Shown here one piece after another: positions 34,311 through 42,568 of a stretch of DNA of 64,000 nt. The DNA is from Sulfitobacter sp. DSM 110093 (GTDB lineage: Bacteria > Pseudomonadota > Alphaproteobacteria > Rhodobacterales > Rhodobacteraceae). The notes beneath the pieces were generated by a model, which made no database searches, was not told where the DNA came from, and worked only from the letters and a program-made list of their open reading frames with translations. The stretch is taken from assembly GCF_022788715.1 (NCBI RefSeq), contig NZ_CP085167.1, positions 2,741,001 through 2,805,000 on the forward strand, read 5' to 3'. The number at the start of each line of letters is the position of its first letter. Position 1 is the first letter of the stretch. Both the position numbers and the translations under genes were made by a program.

Positions 34311-35423
34311 TTAGGCCCAGGGCGTCACCAGGTATTTTTCGCCTGTCTTCATAGCGCGGTAGTCCATAACGGCATCCTTCTTCAGCATGCCTTCCAATGA
34401 AACACGTGATTTGTAGGTGCTGGCAAAAGTGGTAGTAAGATTGTCCCGTACACGCTTCCGCATACGACCCATAGTCTCCTGTCCAACGGACTGCAAAAAG
34501 GGGAACAATAGCCAACCCGACAGGGTCCATCCGAACCCGTAGGACGGTGTTAGCAAAGTTGGGCTGGTATCAAGGCGACCGTAGATAAACATTCGTTTCT
34601 GTTGGTTGGAGCCATAGCGAGAGTATTCGGTCATCTGCTCGATCGCGACACGTTCCATCGCCTTAAACGACATATCGACATGCTTGCCACCACCAACAGG
34701 GTCAAAGCCATAGAACGCACCTGTTTCACGGATGGCATCGCTCAGTCGATCCATAAAACCATCGTCCGATGAATTAACAACATGCGTCGCCCCAAGCTCC
34801 TTCAGGAGGTCAACCTGTTCATCCTTGCGCACGATGTTTACCAGCCCAAGTCCGTCCTCTTTACAGATACGCGTCAGCATCTGCCCAAGGTTTGACGCTC
34901 CCACCGTATGGAGAATGGCGTCCTGTCCATCGGCTTTGGCGTTTTCGACAAATCCAAGCGCAGTCATCGGATTGACGAAAGCACTTGCACCTTCTTCGGC
35001 TGAATGATCGCCCAGAGGCAAACACATGGATGCGTCGGCGAGACAATATTGACTGTAGGCGTTGCCTGGCACGCAAGACACCCGCTGCCCGACAAGTGCT
35101 TGCGCTGCGTCGCTTTCACCAGCTTCGATTACAGTGCCGGCCCCTTCGTTGCCAGCGGGCAGCTTCATTCCGTGGCGCGCCTTAGATCCAGCATTTGCAG
35201 CCTCTGGCATCTTGGCCACAAATTTGCCTTGTGTATATTCGGCGTTTCCGACGTCTGCTCCGCCAACCAGAATGGCAAGGTCTGACGGGTTGATCGGCGC
35301 AGCTTCCATTTTGACCAAAACCTGATTGCCGGTGGGAGCATCAAAGGTCACATCTTCAATCGCAACGGTCAGCGTGCCGTCGGCCTCGAGCGTAGTGAAC
35401 AACTGTTTTCCAGTAGTCGTCAT
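34311..35423 (-). CDS. MDR-family (zinc-binding-dehydrogenase-like) oxidoreductase
   Basis: 370 residues. N-terminal GroES-like domain (VLVKMEAAPINPSDLAIL, LPAGNEGAGTVIEAG) and a Rossmann domain (AILHTVGASNLGQMLTRICK, then ELGATHVVNSSDDGF). The Cys cluster of the structural zinc lobe is missing, so it belongs with quinone-oxidoreductase-like MDRs. AAGGAG lies before ATG. Substrate unknown; single-gene unit. Confidence 0.87.
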   Translation of the reverse strand: MTTTGKQLFTTLEADGTLTVAIEDVTFDAPTGNQVLVKMEAAPINPSDLAILVGGADVGNAEYTQGKFVAKMPEAANAGSKARHGMKLPAGNEGAGTVIEAGESDAAQALVGQRVSCVPGNAYSQYCLADASMCLPLGDHSAEEGASAFVNPMTALGFVENAKADGQDAILHTVGASNLGQMLTRICKEDGLGLVNIVRKDEQVDLLKELGATHVVNSSDDGFMDRLSDAIRETGAFYGFDPVGGGKHVDMSFKAMERVAIEQMTEYSRYGSNQQKRMFIYGRLDTSPTLLTPSYGFGWTLSGWLLFPFLQSVGQETMGRMRKRVRDNLTTTFASTYKSRVSLEGMLKKDAVMDYRAMKTGEKYLVTPWA

Positions 35424-36039
35424 AATCAGGTCTCCTTATAAATCGATAATGAAGGGATCTCGGGTATCCCATTATTATCTGATGTCACCACAAATACTTA
35501 TAGTCACGGGATACTTGTATAGTAACCTATCCATGCCCTGTCAGCTTAGGGGCGTGCCGGATACAAAATATCGCCATGCAGTAAGTGCTGAGAGAGCGAT
35601 AGACATGATAGTGGTGTGGTGCCAAAACGATCATGCTATGCCCCACGTCGGTTGCTCGCAGCCGAAGTCCGGCCCCCGTGCTGGGTCGTCAGTCCCGATG
35701 ACATTTACCGATCTTCTCAGCTGCCTGCGCGGCAGCTCATCGACCGAAGCCTGTGTTGAAGATAGGATCAACTGGCGGAACAGCCCCACCCCCCGACGAA
35801 CTCGCCATATGAGCGCGGCCAGACTGGGGGCTTTTCCATTACTCTGGCGGATTGAAATGATTTGTGAAACTTGATGTTAAGCATGCCGGACTCCCGTAGC
35901 AACTGAATGCTTTCTGCCTGCCGTAGCTCGCCGGTTTAGGCTCCATTGCGCTGTATCGGTACAGAGAGCTTACCCTTGCTGCGTATCGTTCCAAGGTCCG
36001 CAATGCGGACGAAGCGGTCCTTCGACCTGTGTCGCTTGG
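35424..36039. other. Intergenic region without recognised gene
   Basis: 616 bp. Open frames here look random. I see no clear repeat and no RNA gene. The promoter of the MDR gene is expected near 35430-35530, which is AT-richer. Confidence 0.4.
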
Positions 36040-37383
36040 CTACCCAAGATATATTTGCCCTGCGGGGTACTTTACCCGCGGCGCGCTGCGGGTCGCGAGG
36101 AAAAAACCGATGGCCAGAGGGCCAACCCGACCGATGAACATCATCGCCATAATGATTGCCCTGCCGATACCATCAAGCTCTCCGGTCGTCCCGCGCGACA
36201 GACCCACTGTGCCGAATGCCGATGTGACCTCGAACGCGAGGTCGATGAATTCACCGTCGTGATTGATCAACGTGACAAAAATGCCCGTTAGTACCAGAAG
36301 CATTGAAATGGTCGTGAGAGCGAGGACCTTCATGACTTCGTCGACACCCAAAGATCGCCCAAAGGCGTGCAATGTTGTTTGACGCCTGAAGAAAGCGACA
36401 GTGGCGAGCAACAACACGCAGAGTGTCGTCACTTTGATCCCTCCTGCAGTCGAGGTGCTGCCACCGCCAACCAACATGAGAGTCATCGTCAACATGGTCG
36501 TGCTGTCATGCATTCCGCCGGTGTCGATCGTATTGAACCCGGCCGTGCGCGGCGTGACCCCCTGAAACCAACTTGCCCATAGTTTTTCGCCAGTGCTCAA
36601 CGGGCCCAAGGTGTTGGGGTTCGTCCATTCAAGAAGTCCGAACATGATGCTCCCCCAGGCAATCAGAATGCCGGTTCCGAGCAGCATCAGTTTGGAATGC
36701 AGCGTAAGTTTGCGCCACTGGCGTTTCTGATAGATATCCCCCACGACAATGAACCCGAGCCCTCCCAGAATGAAGATGACAGGGATCACAATGTTGACGA
36801 TCGGGTGGCCTACCCATTGAGAGAGGCTGTCGGGATAAAGCGCAAAACCCGCGTTATTGAAGGCCGAAATAGAATGAAAAACCGCCTGCCATATGCCATG
36901 CCAGCCGAACTCAGGAACAAAGACCAGGGCAAGCAAGGCGGCCCCGATCACCTCGCAGACCAGGGCGATGATAAAGATGATGCGCGCAAGATAGGTCAGG
37001 TTTGACAGCGATGTCTGGTTCAGGTCTTCGCGCAGGATCAGGCGTTGTGGCATACCTACCGGAATGCCGAGCGCCCCGAGCAAGAGCACCGCAAAAGTCA
37101 TCAAGCCTAACCCGCCGAGCTGAATGAGCGCGGCAATGACAGCCTGCCCAAAGCCCGTAAAAGCAGCACCCGTGTCAGCAAGCACAAGCCCTGTTACGGT
37201 CACGGCAGAGGTTGATGTAAACAGTGCTTCGCCCAGTCCGATTTCACCGTGATGTGAGATCGGCAGCCAGAGCAGCAGCGCACCCACGATGATGAAGGCG
37301 AGGTAAAAGAGCACCAGAACCGCGGGGGGAGGCATCCGCAAGGTCGCGAACCGCTTCACCAGTTTCGAGGGCCGAAATACCAT
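36040..37383 (-). CDS. TrkH/KtrB-family potassium uptake membrane subunit
   Basis: 447 residues. It shows repeated pore-loop regions such as FTSTSAVTVTGLVLADTGA and TAGFNTIDTGGMHDST, then MLVGGGSTSTAGGIKVTTL and ATSAFGTVGLSRGTTGELD, each with the selectivity Gly of the Trk/Ktr family. It starts two bases after the RCK-domain gene's stop and forms a potassium uptake pair with it. The length (below 480) fits KtrB better than the larger TrkH. Confidence 0.92.
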   Translation of the reverse strand: MVFRPSKLVKRFATLRMPPPAVLVLFYLAFIIVGALLLWLPISHHGEIGLGEALFTSTSAVTVTGLVLADTGAAFTGFGQAVIAALIQLGGLGLMTFAVLLLGALGIPVGMPQRLILREDLNQTSLSNLTYLARIIFIIALVCEVIGAALLALVFVPEFGWHGIWQAVFHSISAFNNAGFALYPDSLSQWVGHPIVNIVIPVIFILGGLGFIVVGDIYQKRQWRKLTLHSKLMLLGTGILIAWGSIMFGLLEWTNPNTLGPLSTGEKLWASWFQGVTPRTAGFNTIDTGGMHDSTTMLTMTLMLVGGGSTSTAGGIKVTTLCVLLLATVAFFRRQTTLHAFGRSLGVDEVMKVLALTTISMLLVLTGIFVTLINHDGEFIDLAFEVTSAFGTVGLSRGTTGELDGIGRAIIMAMMFIGRVGPLAIGFFLATRSAPRVKYPAGQIYLG

Positions 37384-37385
37384 GG

Positions 37386-38051
37386 TTAGAGGCTAGCTGC
37401 GAAGTTGCGCAGGTCTTTTCGTTGGCCGAGCAATAGCAGAAGGTCGTGCCGCTCCAGTTGGCATCCTGTCGCATCTTGCCCTACGTAATCGGTTCCCCGC
37501 ATGACCCCGATGCAACGCAGATTGAATTTATCGCCATGCGGCAGGTCTTTCAGGCTCTTGCCTTCAAGGCTTTCAGGGATACGAAAATTGACAACGTGGT
37601 AGCCGTTGCCCAGGCTGACATAGTCACGCACCAGCGGGTTGTGCAAAACCTGCGCGATGTGTTGACCGACCTCAACTTCCGGATGAATGATCCTGTCGAC
37701 ACCAAGTTTGCTCAGAATTCGGTGATGCGTTTTGGTCGTGGCTTTGGCCCAAACAACCGGAACCCCGACAAGTTTGAGGTTGATCGCCGCAAGGATACTG
37801 GCCTCCAGATCGTCGCCCATGGCAACTACGGCCACATCACAATCACCAAAGCCCGCTTCCCGCAAAGCCGCATCATCGCGTGCATCCACAATCATGGCCT
37901 GAGAGAGTGTATCGGCAAGGGTTATGACGCGTGCTTCGGATATGTCGACCCCGACGACGTGATTGCCGAATCGCTGCAACTCCTTTGCGACGGTGCTGCC
38001 AAAATTGCCGAGCCCGACGACACCAAAAGTTCGGTTAGCAGTATTTTTCAT
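37386..38051 (-). CDS. KtrA/TrkA-family RCK regulatory protein
   Basis: About 221 residues. N-terminal Rossmann RCK_N (FGVVGLGNFGSTVAKELQRF, with a GxGxxG motif and Asp in VGVDISEARV) binds nucleotide; the C-terminal RCK_C part (VVNFRIPESLEGKSLKDL) completes it. A single RCK unit, as in KtrA. It gates the membrane subunit next door. Start ATG 38051 preferred; GTG 38063 is possible. Confidence 0.92.
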   Translation of the reverse strand: MKNTANRTFGVVGLGNFGSTVAKELQRFGNHVVGVDISEARVITLADTLSQAMIVDARDDAALREAGFGDCDVAVVAMGDDLEASILAAINLKLVGVPVVWAKATTKTHHRILSKLGVDRIIHPEVEVGQHIAQVLHNPLVRDYVSLGNGYHVVNFRIPESLEGKSLKDLPHGDKFNLRCIGVMRGTDYVGQDATGCQLERHDLLLLLGQRKDLRNFAASL

Positions 38052-38116
38052 GTCTGAACTCACGATCTTTGATCATAGATGGGGAACCTTGCCGCGGCGC
38101 AGCAATTTGTCAACAT

Positions 38117-38195
38117 GGGCTCATTCCTGCCATTCGCCGCGGTCGCGCACCCAAACAGCGCTCAGGTTTGAAGGTCAAAGGTCGCCTCTGCGGAC
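38117..38195. repeat. Short dispersed repeat, uninterrupted copy
   Basis: GGGCTCATTCCTGCCATTCG, then CGCGGTCGC, CACCCAAAC, and AAGGTCGCCTCTGCGG. About 80 bp. A second copy at 41191-41267 is about 85% alike by eye and abuts a MITE. Confidence 0.65.
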
Positions 38196-38218
38196 AAAGC
38201 CGCCGCTGAAATTCATCC

Positions 38219-39157
38219 CTATTTTGAAATTATTTCCGCAATGGATGCCGCACTTTCCCTGAGTGCGGACTGGCTTTGTGTCCAGGCGGCGGGCTCTATC
38301 GCAAAGGTGCTCCTAAACCAGGCCAGCGTCAGCCGCCGCGTGGCCTCCAGCGCGTCTGGGTCTTCTGCTTCAGTTTCGCGCGCGTCCCATCCCGCGATGC
38401 CGCCCAGGCCGTGGCCGACGCCGTTGATCGTCAGCAGAGCCTCGGCGCCGGGGGCGTCGTGGAACGGATCGGCGTGCCATTCCGGGCCGCGCGGCGTAAA
38501 ATGCGGGTCGTCATCGGCACCGCAAACCACGAGGGTTGGTGTGTTGATCCCGCTAAAATCCACATCGAAGAACGGAAACCGCGCGGCGTTTTCGGGGGTC
38601 AGGTCCGCACCGCCCCGGCCCGGAGAGGCCAACAGGATGCCCGCACGGATGCGCGGGTCGGAAAAGTCTTCATCCTGCGGGCGCGCGCCAAGCAGCAGGC
38701 TGCAGGTGAACCCGCCAAAGGAATGCCCGGCTACCGCAATCCGGTCATGGTCCAGCCGCCCGGCTACGGCTGGTGCCTGTCCCTCGACCTCGGTCAGCTG
38801 GTCGAGGATGGCGCGCATTTCCGCCACCCGCTCGCGCCAGAAGAAAGGTCCATCGGGCAGATCGGGGCCAAGCCCGCCAACCCGGGAGCTGGCCTGGGTC
38901 GGCTGGATGACGGCGACACCCCGTTCGGCCCAGAACTGCGCAATCGGGGCATAGCCGTCCTTGGAGGAGATGTAGTTCGAGGGGCCGAAGCCATGCGACA
39001 GGATCACGATGGGCAGGTCCTCCCCGGCAGCAGGTGCTGTCAGACGCAGCTCAAGCTGCTGGCGGCCGGGCATCGGCAGCTGGATCGGCGTATAGGCGAC
39101 GGTGATCTCAGACTCTGGTGTCGGCAGGGCGCGGGAGAGAGTGATAAGTCTGTTCAT
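38219..39157 (-). CDS. Alpha/beta hydrolase (dienelactone-hydrolase/esterase-like)
   Basis: About 312 residues. Oxyanion region LPIVILSHGFG, nucleophile elbow IAVAGHSFGGFTCSL (Ser), acid region TLVVCGADDDPHF (Asp) and a His in INGVGHGLGG. No signal peptide, so probably cytoplasmic. It follows the SDR gene by 40 bp and shares its operon. ATG 39157 is chosen over an upstream in-frame start that would overlap the SDR gene. Confidence 0.88.
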   Translation of the reverse strand: MNRLITLSRALPTPESEITVAYTPIQLPMPGRQQLELRLTAPAAGEDLPIVILSHGFGPSNYISSKDGYAPIAQFWAERGVAVIQPTQASSRVGGLGPDLPDGPFFWRERVAEMRAILDQLTEVEGQAPAVAGRLDHDRIAVAGHSFGGFTCSLLLGARPQDEDFSDPRIRAGILLASPGRGGADLTPENAARFPFFDVDFSGINTPTLVVCGADDDPHFTPRGPEWHADPFHDAPGAEALLTINGVGHGLGGIAGWDARETEAEDPDALEATRRLTLAWFRSTFAIEPAAWTQSQSALRESAASIAEIISK

Positions 39158-39197
39158 GGGGTGTTTCCGTTTGAGAGTAAAATCAGCATCGGACGCG

Positions 39198-39956
39198 TCA
39201 CGCCGTGGCAAGGCCTGCTTCGCGCGCCCAGGTTTCTGCGTCCGTGCCTGCGGGCAGCTTCATCGGCGCCGTCTCGTCCGTAACGGCGCGCCAGACAGCC
39301 TGCGCGACATCGCGCGCCTCGGTCTTCTCGGTCGCGAACTGGAGGCTCTGGAAATAGGCCTGCACGAAGGGGCCATAGGCCTCTGGCACATCCATGCCCA
39401 TCCGCGCCACGGCATTGCGTCCGAAGGATGTAGACGGCGCGCTGCCGGGCAGAACCAGCCGGGCACGTATGCCGAATTCGTTGACCTCAAGCGCGAAGCT
39501 TTCGGTAAAGGCATTCAGCGCGGCCTTGCTGGCGCTATAGATCGACAGGGCGGGCAGCGGGCGCAGCGTCACGCTGGAACTTACGTTGACCACGACGCCA
39601 CTGCGGCGCGCGCGCATCGCAGGCATCACGGCGCGGGTCATCGCCATGGCACCCAGAACGTTGGTCTCGAACAGCTCACGGGCCCGGGCGATGTCAGCAC
39701 CTTCCAGCACGTTGAGCATGCCGACACCGGCGTTGTTCACAAGCGCGTCGATCTGCCCTGCCGCTTCGATCGCGGCCGCGATGCTTGCGGCGTTGGTAAC
39801 GTCCAGGGCCAGCACCTGCAGGCGGTCGGACTCCGGCAGCCCTTCCGCAGAAGGACTGCGCATCGTGGCGATGACGTCCCAGCCCTGATCGAGGAACTGC
39901 GCTGCGATGGCCTGACCGAAACCAGAGGAACAACCGGTGATGAGGATACGGGGCAT
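39198..39956 (-). CDS. Short-chain dehydrogenase/reductase (SDR)
   Basis: 252 residues. Cofactor motif TGCSSGFG, NNAG at residues ~86-89, catalytic Ser in VNVSSSVTL and YSASK. The Asp in LALDVTN after strand 4 is typical. CAAGGAGATTTCAT precedes ATG. It begins a two-gene operon and is divergent from an AraC regulator. Confidence 0.92.
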   Translation of the reverse strand: MPRILITGCSSGFGQAIAAQFLDQGWDVIATMRSPSAEGLPESDRLQVLALDVTNAASIAAAIEAAGQIDALVNNAGVGMLNVLEGADIARARELFETNVLGAMAMTRAVMPAMRARRSGVVVNVSSSVTLRPLPALSIYSASKAALNAFTESFALEVNEFGIRARLVLPGSAPSTSFGRNAVARMGMDVPEAYGPFVQAYFQSLQFATEKTEARDVAQAVWRAVTDETAPMKLPAGTDAETWAREAGLATA

Positions 39957-40052
39957 ATGAAATCTCCTTGTCTTGCCTTAACAAAGATAGACGGCGGGAA
40001 TTGGTCCATCTATATTCAAGTATCCGCAATCCTCCATAGATCGTCCAAACTC

Positions 40053-40964
40053 ATGCTCGACAGCCCCTCGGATCCCCTTTCCAGTGTCGTGACCCTGCTC
40101 AAGCCTGCGGTCTCCATCTCTAAGATGGTGTCAGCCGGTGGCCAGTGGCTGGTGAAACGTCACGACGTGGCCAGCCCCTTTTACTGCGCGATGGTCGAAG
40201 GGCAGTGCCGGTTGCACGTCACCGGGCGCGATCCGGTCACGCTGAGGACTGGTGATTTCGTGCTGATCCCGCACCTGCAGGGATTTACCATGTCCAGCGA
40301 GGTGCCCCCGCCGCCCCATGTGCCCCGCCTGCCGCTTGAAACCGGTCCCGGGCAGTTCCGGCTTGGCGCGGCGGAGGCCCCTGTCGATGTGCGCGCCCTC
40401 GTCGGGCATTGCCGCTTTGACACGCCGGCCCGGGGCCTTCTGGTGTCTCTGCTGCCGGAGATGATTCATGTCTCGGGTCAGGATCGTTTGACGGCCCTGG
40501 TGCCGGTGATCCACGAGGAAACCCGCGCAGACCGTCCGGGGCGCGGGATGATCCTCGAGCGATTGCTGGAGGTCCTTCTGATCGAGGCTCTACGCTCTGA
40601 CCCGGCGACGACCCTGCCGCCGGGGTTGCTGCGCGGCCTGTCGGATCCACAGCTTTCGGGTGCATTGCAACGGATCCACGCCGAGACGAGCGGCCCCCTG
40701 TCCGTTTCGGAAATGGCAAAGGCGGCGGGTATGTCGCGCTCCGGCTTTTTCGAGCGGTTCCGCAGGCAGGTTGGCCGCGCGCCGATGGAATACGCCACCG
40801 AGTGGCGCATGGCCGTGGCCAAGACCTTGCTGCGGCAGGGTGGGCTGACCAATGCCGAGATCGCGCTGCAGGTCGGTTACGGGTCCGCCAGCGCCTTTGG
40901 ACTGGCCTTCCTCCGCCACGAGGGTCTGTCGCCTGGTGCTTTTTCAAATAAGGACAGACCGTAA
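40053..40964 (+). CDS. AraC-family regulator with cupin-type sensor domain
   Basis: 303 residues. The N-terminal half is the AraC-associated cupin domain (cupin_6 type: FYCAMVEGQCRLHVTGRDPV, LRTGDFVLIPH). The C-terminal half is a double HTH (VSEMAKAAGMSRSGFFERFR and NAEIALQVGYGSASAFGLAF). It is divergent from the SDR-hydrolase operon, 97 bp between starts, and is its likely activator. Confidence 0.9.
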   Translation: MLDSPSDPLSSVVTLLKPAVSISKMVSAGGQWLVKRHDVASPFYCAMVEGQCRLHVTGRDPVTLRTGDFVLIPHLQGFTMSSEVPPPPHVPRLPLETGPGQFRLGAAEAPVDVRALVGHCRFDTPARGLLVSLLPEMIHVSGQDRLTALVPVIHEETRADRPGRGMILERLLEVLLIEALRSDPATTLPPGLLRGLSDPQLSGALQRIHAETSGPLSVSEMAKAAGMSRSGFFERFRRQVGRAPMEYATEWRMAVAKTLLRQGGLTNAEIALQVGYGSASAFGLAFLRHEGLSPGAFSNKDRP

Positions 40965-41027
40965 AATTGAAAGGGGATCCGGATGTGCGTCGACAATCAG
41001 TAGGCAACGTCGAATTTGGGCTCATTC

Positions 41028-41185
41028 TGTTGAAAAACTCCTTGCTGTAACTGCAAATTTCTGAAATGTGGGAAACCGTTCTCCGACGGACTGATTGCGC
41101 CGCGTGACGCCGTCGAAATTTGAGTAGGTCGGAATGTTGTTCTCCCAAATTTGACCCCAACGCGCTGTATAAGAGTTTTTCAACA
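41028..41185. mobile_element. 158-bp MITE, copy A
   Basis: Ends are the 13-bp perfect inverted repeats TGTTGAAAAACTC and GAGTTTTTCAACA; the match can be extended outward by three or four bases with one mismatch. No coding capacity. Internal blocks CTGCAAATTTCTG, TGATTGCGCC, GTGACGCCGTCGAAAT and CCCAACGCGCTGTATAAG are shared with the copies at 41858 and 54538, all of identical length. It sits at the start of a short repeat whose undisturbed form is at 38117. Confidence 0.85.
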
Positions 41186-41190
41186 CAATC

Positions 41191-41267
41191 GGCTCGTTCC
41201 TGCCATTCGCTGCGGTCGCCCACCCAAACGGCGCTAAGGCTTGCAGGTCAAGGTCGCCTCTGCGGGA
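41191..41267. repeat. Short dispersed repeat, MITE-adjacent copy
   Basis: GGCTCGTTCCTGCCATTCG, then TGCGGTCGCCCACCCAAAC and AAGGTCGCCTCTGCGG match 38117-38195. GGCTCATTC also lies left of MITE A, suggesting insertion into this repeat. Confidence 0.6.
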
Positions 41268-41392
41268 TGGAGCGGATGTTTGACGGTGCTGCCTTTCAAC
41301 TTGCTGGCGTGCTACTGGCTGATAAACACAATGAAGATAGAGGGCTTTCCTATACGCCAGCTCAAGTAATCAATCGTTAGGTGCCACATCCT

Positions 41393-41836
41393 ATGACCCG
41401 ACCAGTTGTCGCCACAATTGCTGCATTGTTCAAGCGGGGCCATGTTTTGCTGGTAAGACGAGCGAACCCGCCTGATGCTGGTAGATGGGGCTTTCCAGGC
41501 GGAAAAGTAGACCTCGGAGAGTCACTTGAGGACGCAGCAGTTCGTGAGCTGGCGGAAGAGACTGGGATACAGGCAACGGCGAAGCAGGTTTTTACAGCGG
41601 TTGATGCTTTCGACCATGATGAGAGCGGTGTCTTGCGCCACCACTACGTTCTCGTAGCCGTCCTTTGCTCTTGGGTTTCGGGGAAACCACTTGCCGGCGA
41701 CGATGCCCTCGAAGCACGCTGGTTCCCGATAGAGCAGCTGGGATCTGCGGATCTTGCTCTTAGTCTTGATGTCGAAAAAGTTGCCAAGCTAGGCGCGCAA
41801 ATTCACTCCAATCGTGCATTCGAGCTTGGTTTCTGA
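41393..41836 (+). CDS. Nudix hydrolase (MutT/ADP-ribose pyrophosphatase-like)
   Basis: About 147 residues. A perfect Nudix box is present: GGKVDLGESLEDAAVRELAE, continuing ETGI (G-x5-E-x7-REL-x-EE-x-G-I). It splits a nucleoside diphosphate linked to another group; substrate unknown, possibly ADP-ribose-like or oxidised nucleotide. ATG 41393 is chosen over GTG 41381. It is a single gene bracketed by two MITE copies in the same orientation. Confidence 0.92.
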   Translation: MTRPVVATIAALFKRGHVLLVRRANPPDAGRWGFPGGKVDLGESLEDAAVRELAEETGIQATAKQVFTAVDAFDHDESGVLRHHYVLVAVLCSWVSGKPLAGDDALEARWFPIEQLGSADLALSLDVEKVAKLGAQIHSNRAFELGF

Positions 41837-41857
41837 CCGTCCGGTAAGGGCTGATTC

Positions 41858-42015
41858 TGTTGAAAAACTATTTGCTGCAACTGCAAATTTCTAAAAAGTG
41901 GGAGGCTGCTCTCCGACAAGCTACTTGCGCCCCGAGGTGCCGCCGAAATTCCCATAGTTTGGAATTTTTTTCTTCCGAATTTGGCTTCAGCGCGCTGTAC
42001 GAGAGTTTTTCAACA
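41858..42015. mobile_element. 158-bp MITE, copy B (diverged)
   Basis: Same length and ends as copy A (TGTTGAAAAACTA at left, GAGTTTTTCAACA at right) but with more internal differences, so it is older or from another lineage. It starts 21 bases after the Nudix stop codon. Confidence 0.8.
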
Positions 42016-42136
42016 CAATCGGCTCGAAGAAGACGTTAGCTGCAACGAGCACTGAGGTCTGCTTGTGCGGACAGAGCTGCCGTTGGCTTCAATCGCGCCA
42101 TCGGCCGCTTACGGGTTTGAGAACTGGAATTCACTT

Positions 42137-42568
42137 TCACCATAGATCAATCTGAAGATGCGCCTGCCCGTCGCTTGTCCGTTCGATCGAATGCCCTTTG
42201 GGGCCAATGACACCACGAATGCGCGAGCGGAAATTTGAGAAGCCATCGAATGTGACAACGTCTACGGCTTCATCCAAGTCCAGCTCCAACCGGAACCACT
42301 CTGGTTTCAGGGTCGAAATAGAGACCACATGCCCCGTGAACGGTTGCGACAGATACGTTCCGCTGACTTTGTCACCGATGGCCCGGCCCTTGAGGGGCGC
42401 GTTGCCGATGGCGGCAACCATCGTGTTCCAATCGCTGAAGCCGTGCTGGTGGGCGACCAGTTCGAGGGACTTGGCATGGCCAATTGATGTCCCGTCCTCG
42501 GCCATTTTTGCCCGCAAACGCTTTGCTTGATCCTTGGCTTTCGCAGCGGATGGAAGTTGCGGGTTCAT
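42137..42568 (-). CDS. Glyoxalase-superfamily-like protein
   Basis: About 143 residues. The N-terminal half (KDQAKRLRAKMAEDGTSIGH, then KSLELVAHQHGFSDWNTM) is the pattern of proteins named glyoxalase superfamily protein (Glyoxalase_8 type), often found beside other genes in roseobacters. Enzymatic function is unproved. Its start overlaps the MATE gene's stop by four bases, so the two are coupled. Confidence 0.75.
   Translation of the reverse strand: MNPQLPSAAKAKDQAKRLRAKMAEDGTSIGHAKSLELVAHQHGFSDWNTMVAAIGNAPLKGRAIGDKVSGTYLSQPFTGHVVSISTLKPEWFRLELDLDEAVDVVTFDGFSNFRSRIRGVIGPKGHSIERTSDGQAHLQIDLW

Noticed and set aside
35326..35874. 182-codon plus-strand frame upstream of the MDR gene
   Set aside because: It begins antisense inside the MDR gene and its downstream half is low-quality sequence with no motif or ribosome site.
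38276..40052. Long plus-strand frames over the hydrolase and SDR genes, one running into the AraC gene
   Set aside because: The hydrolase (GHSFGG) and SDR (TGCSSGFG, YSASK) are clear on the minus strand. The AraC gene begins at ATG 40053 where its sensor domain starts.
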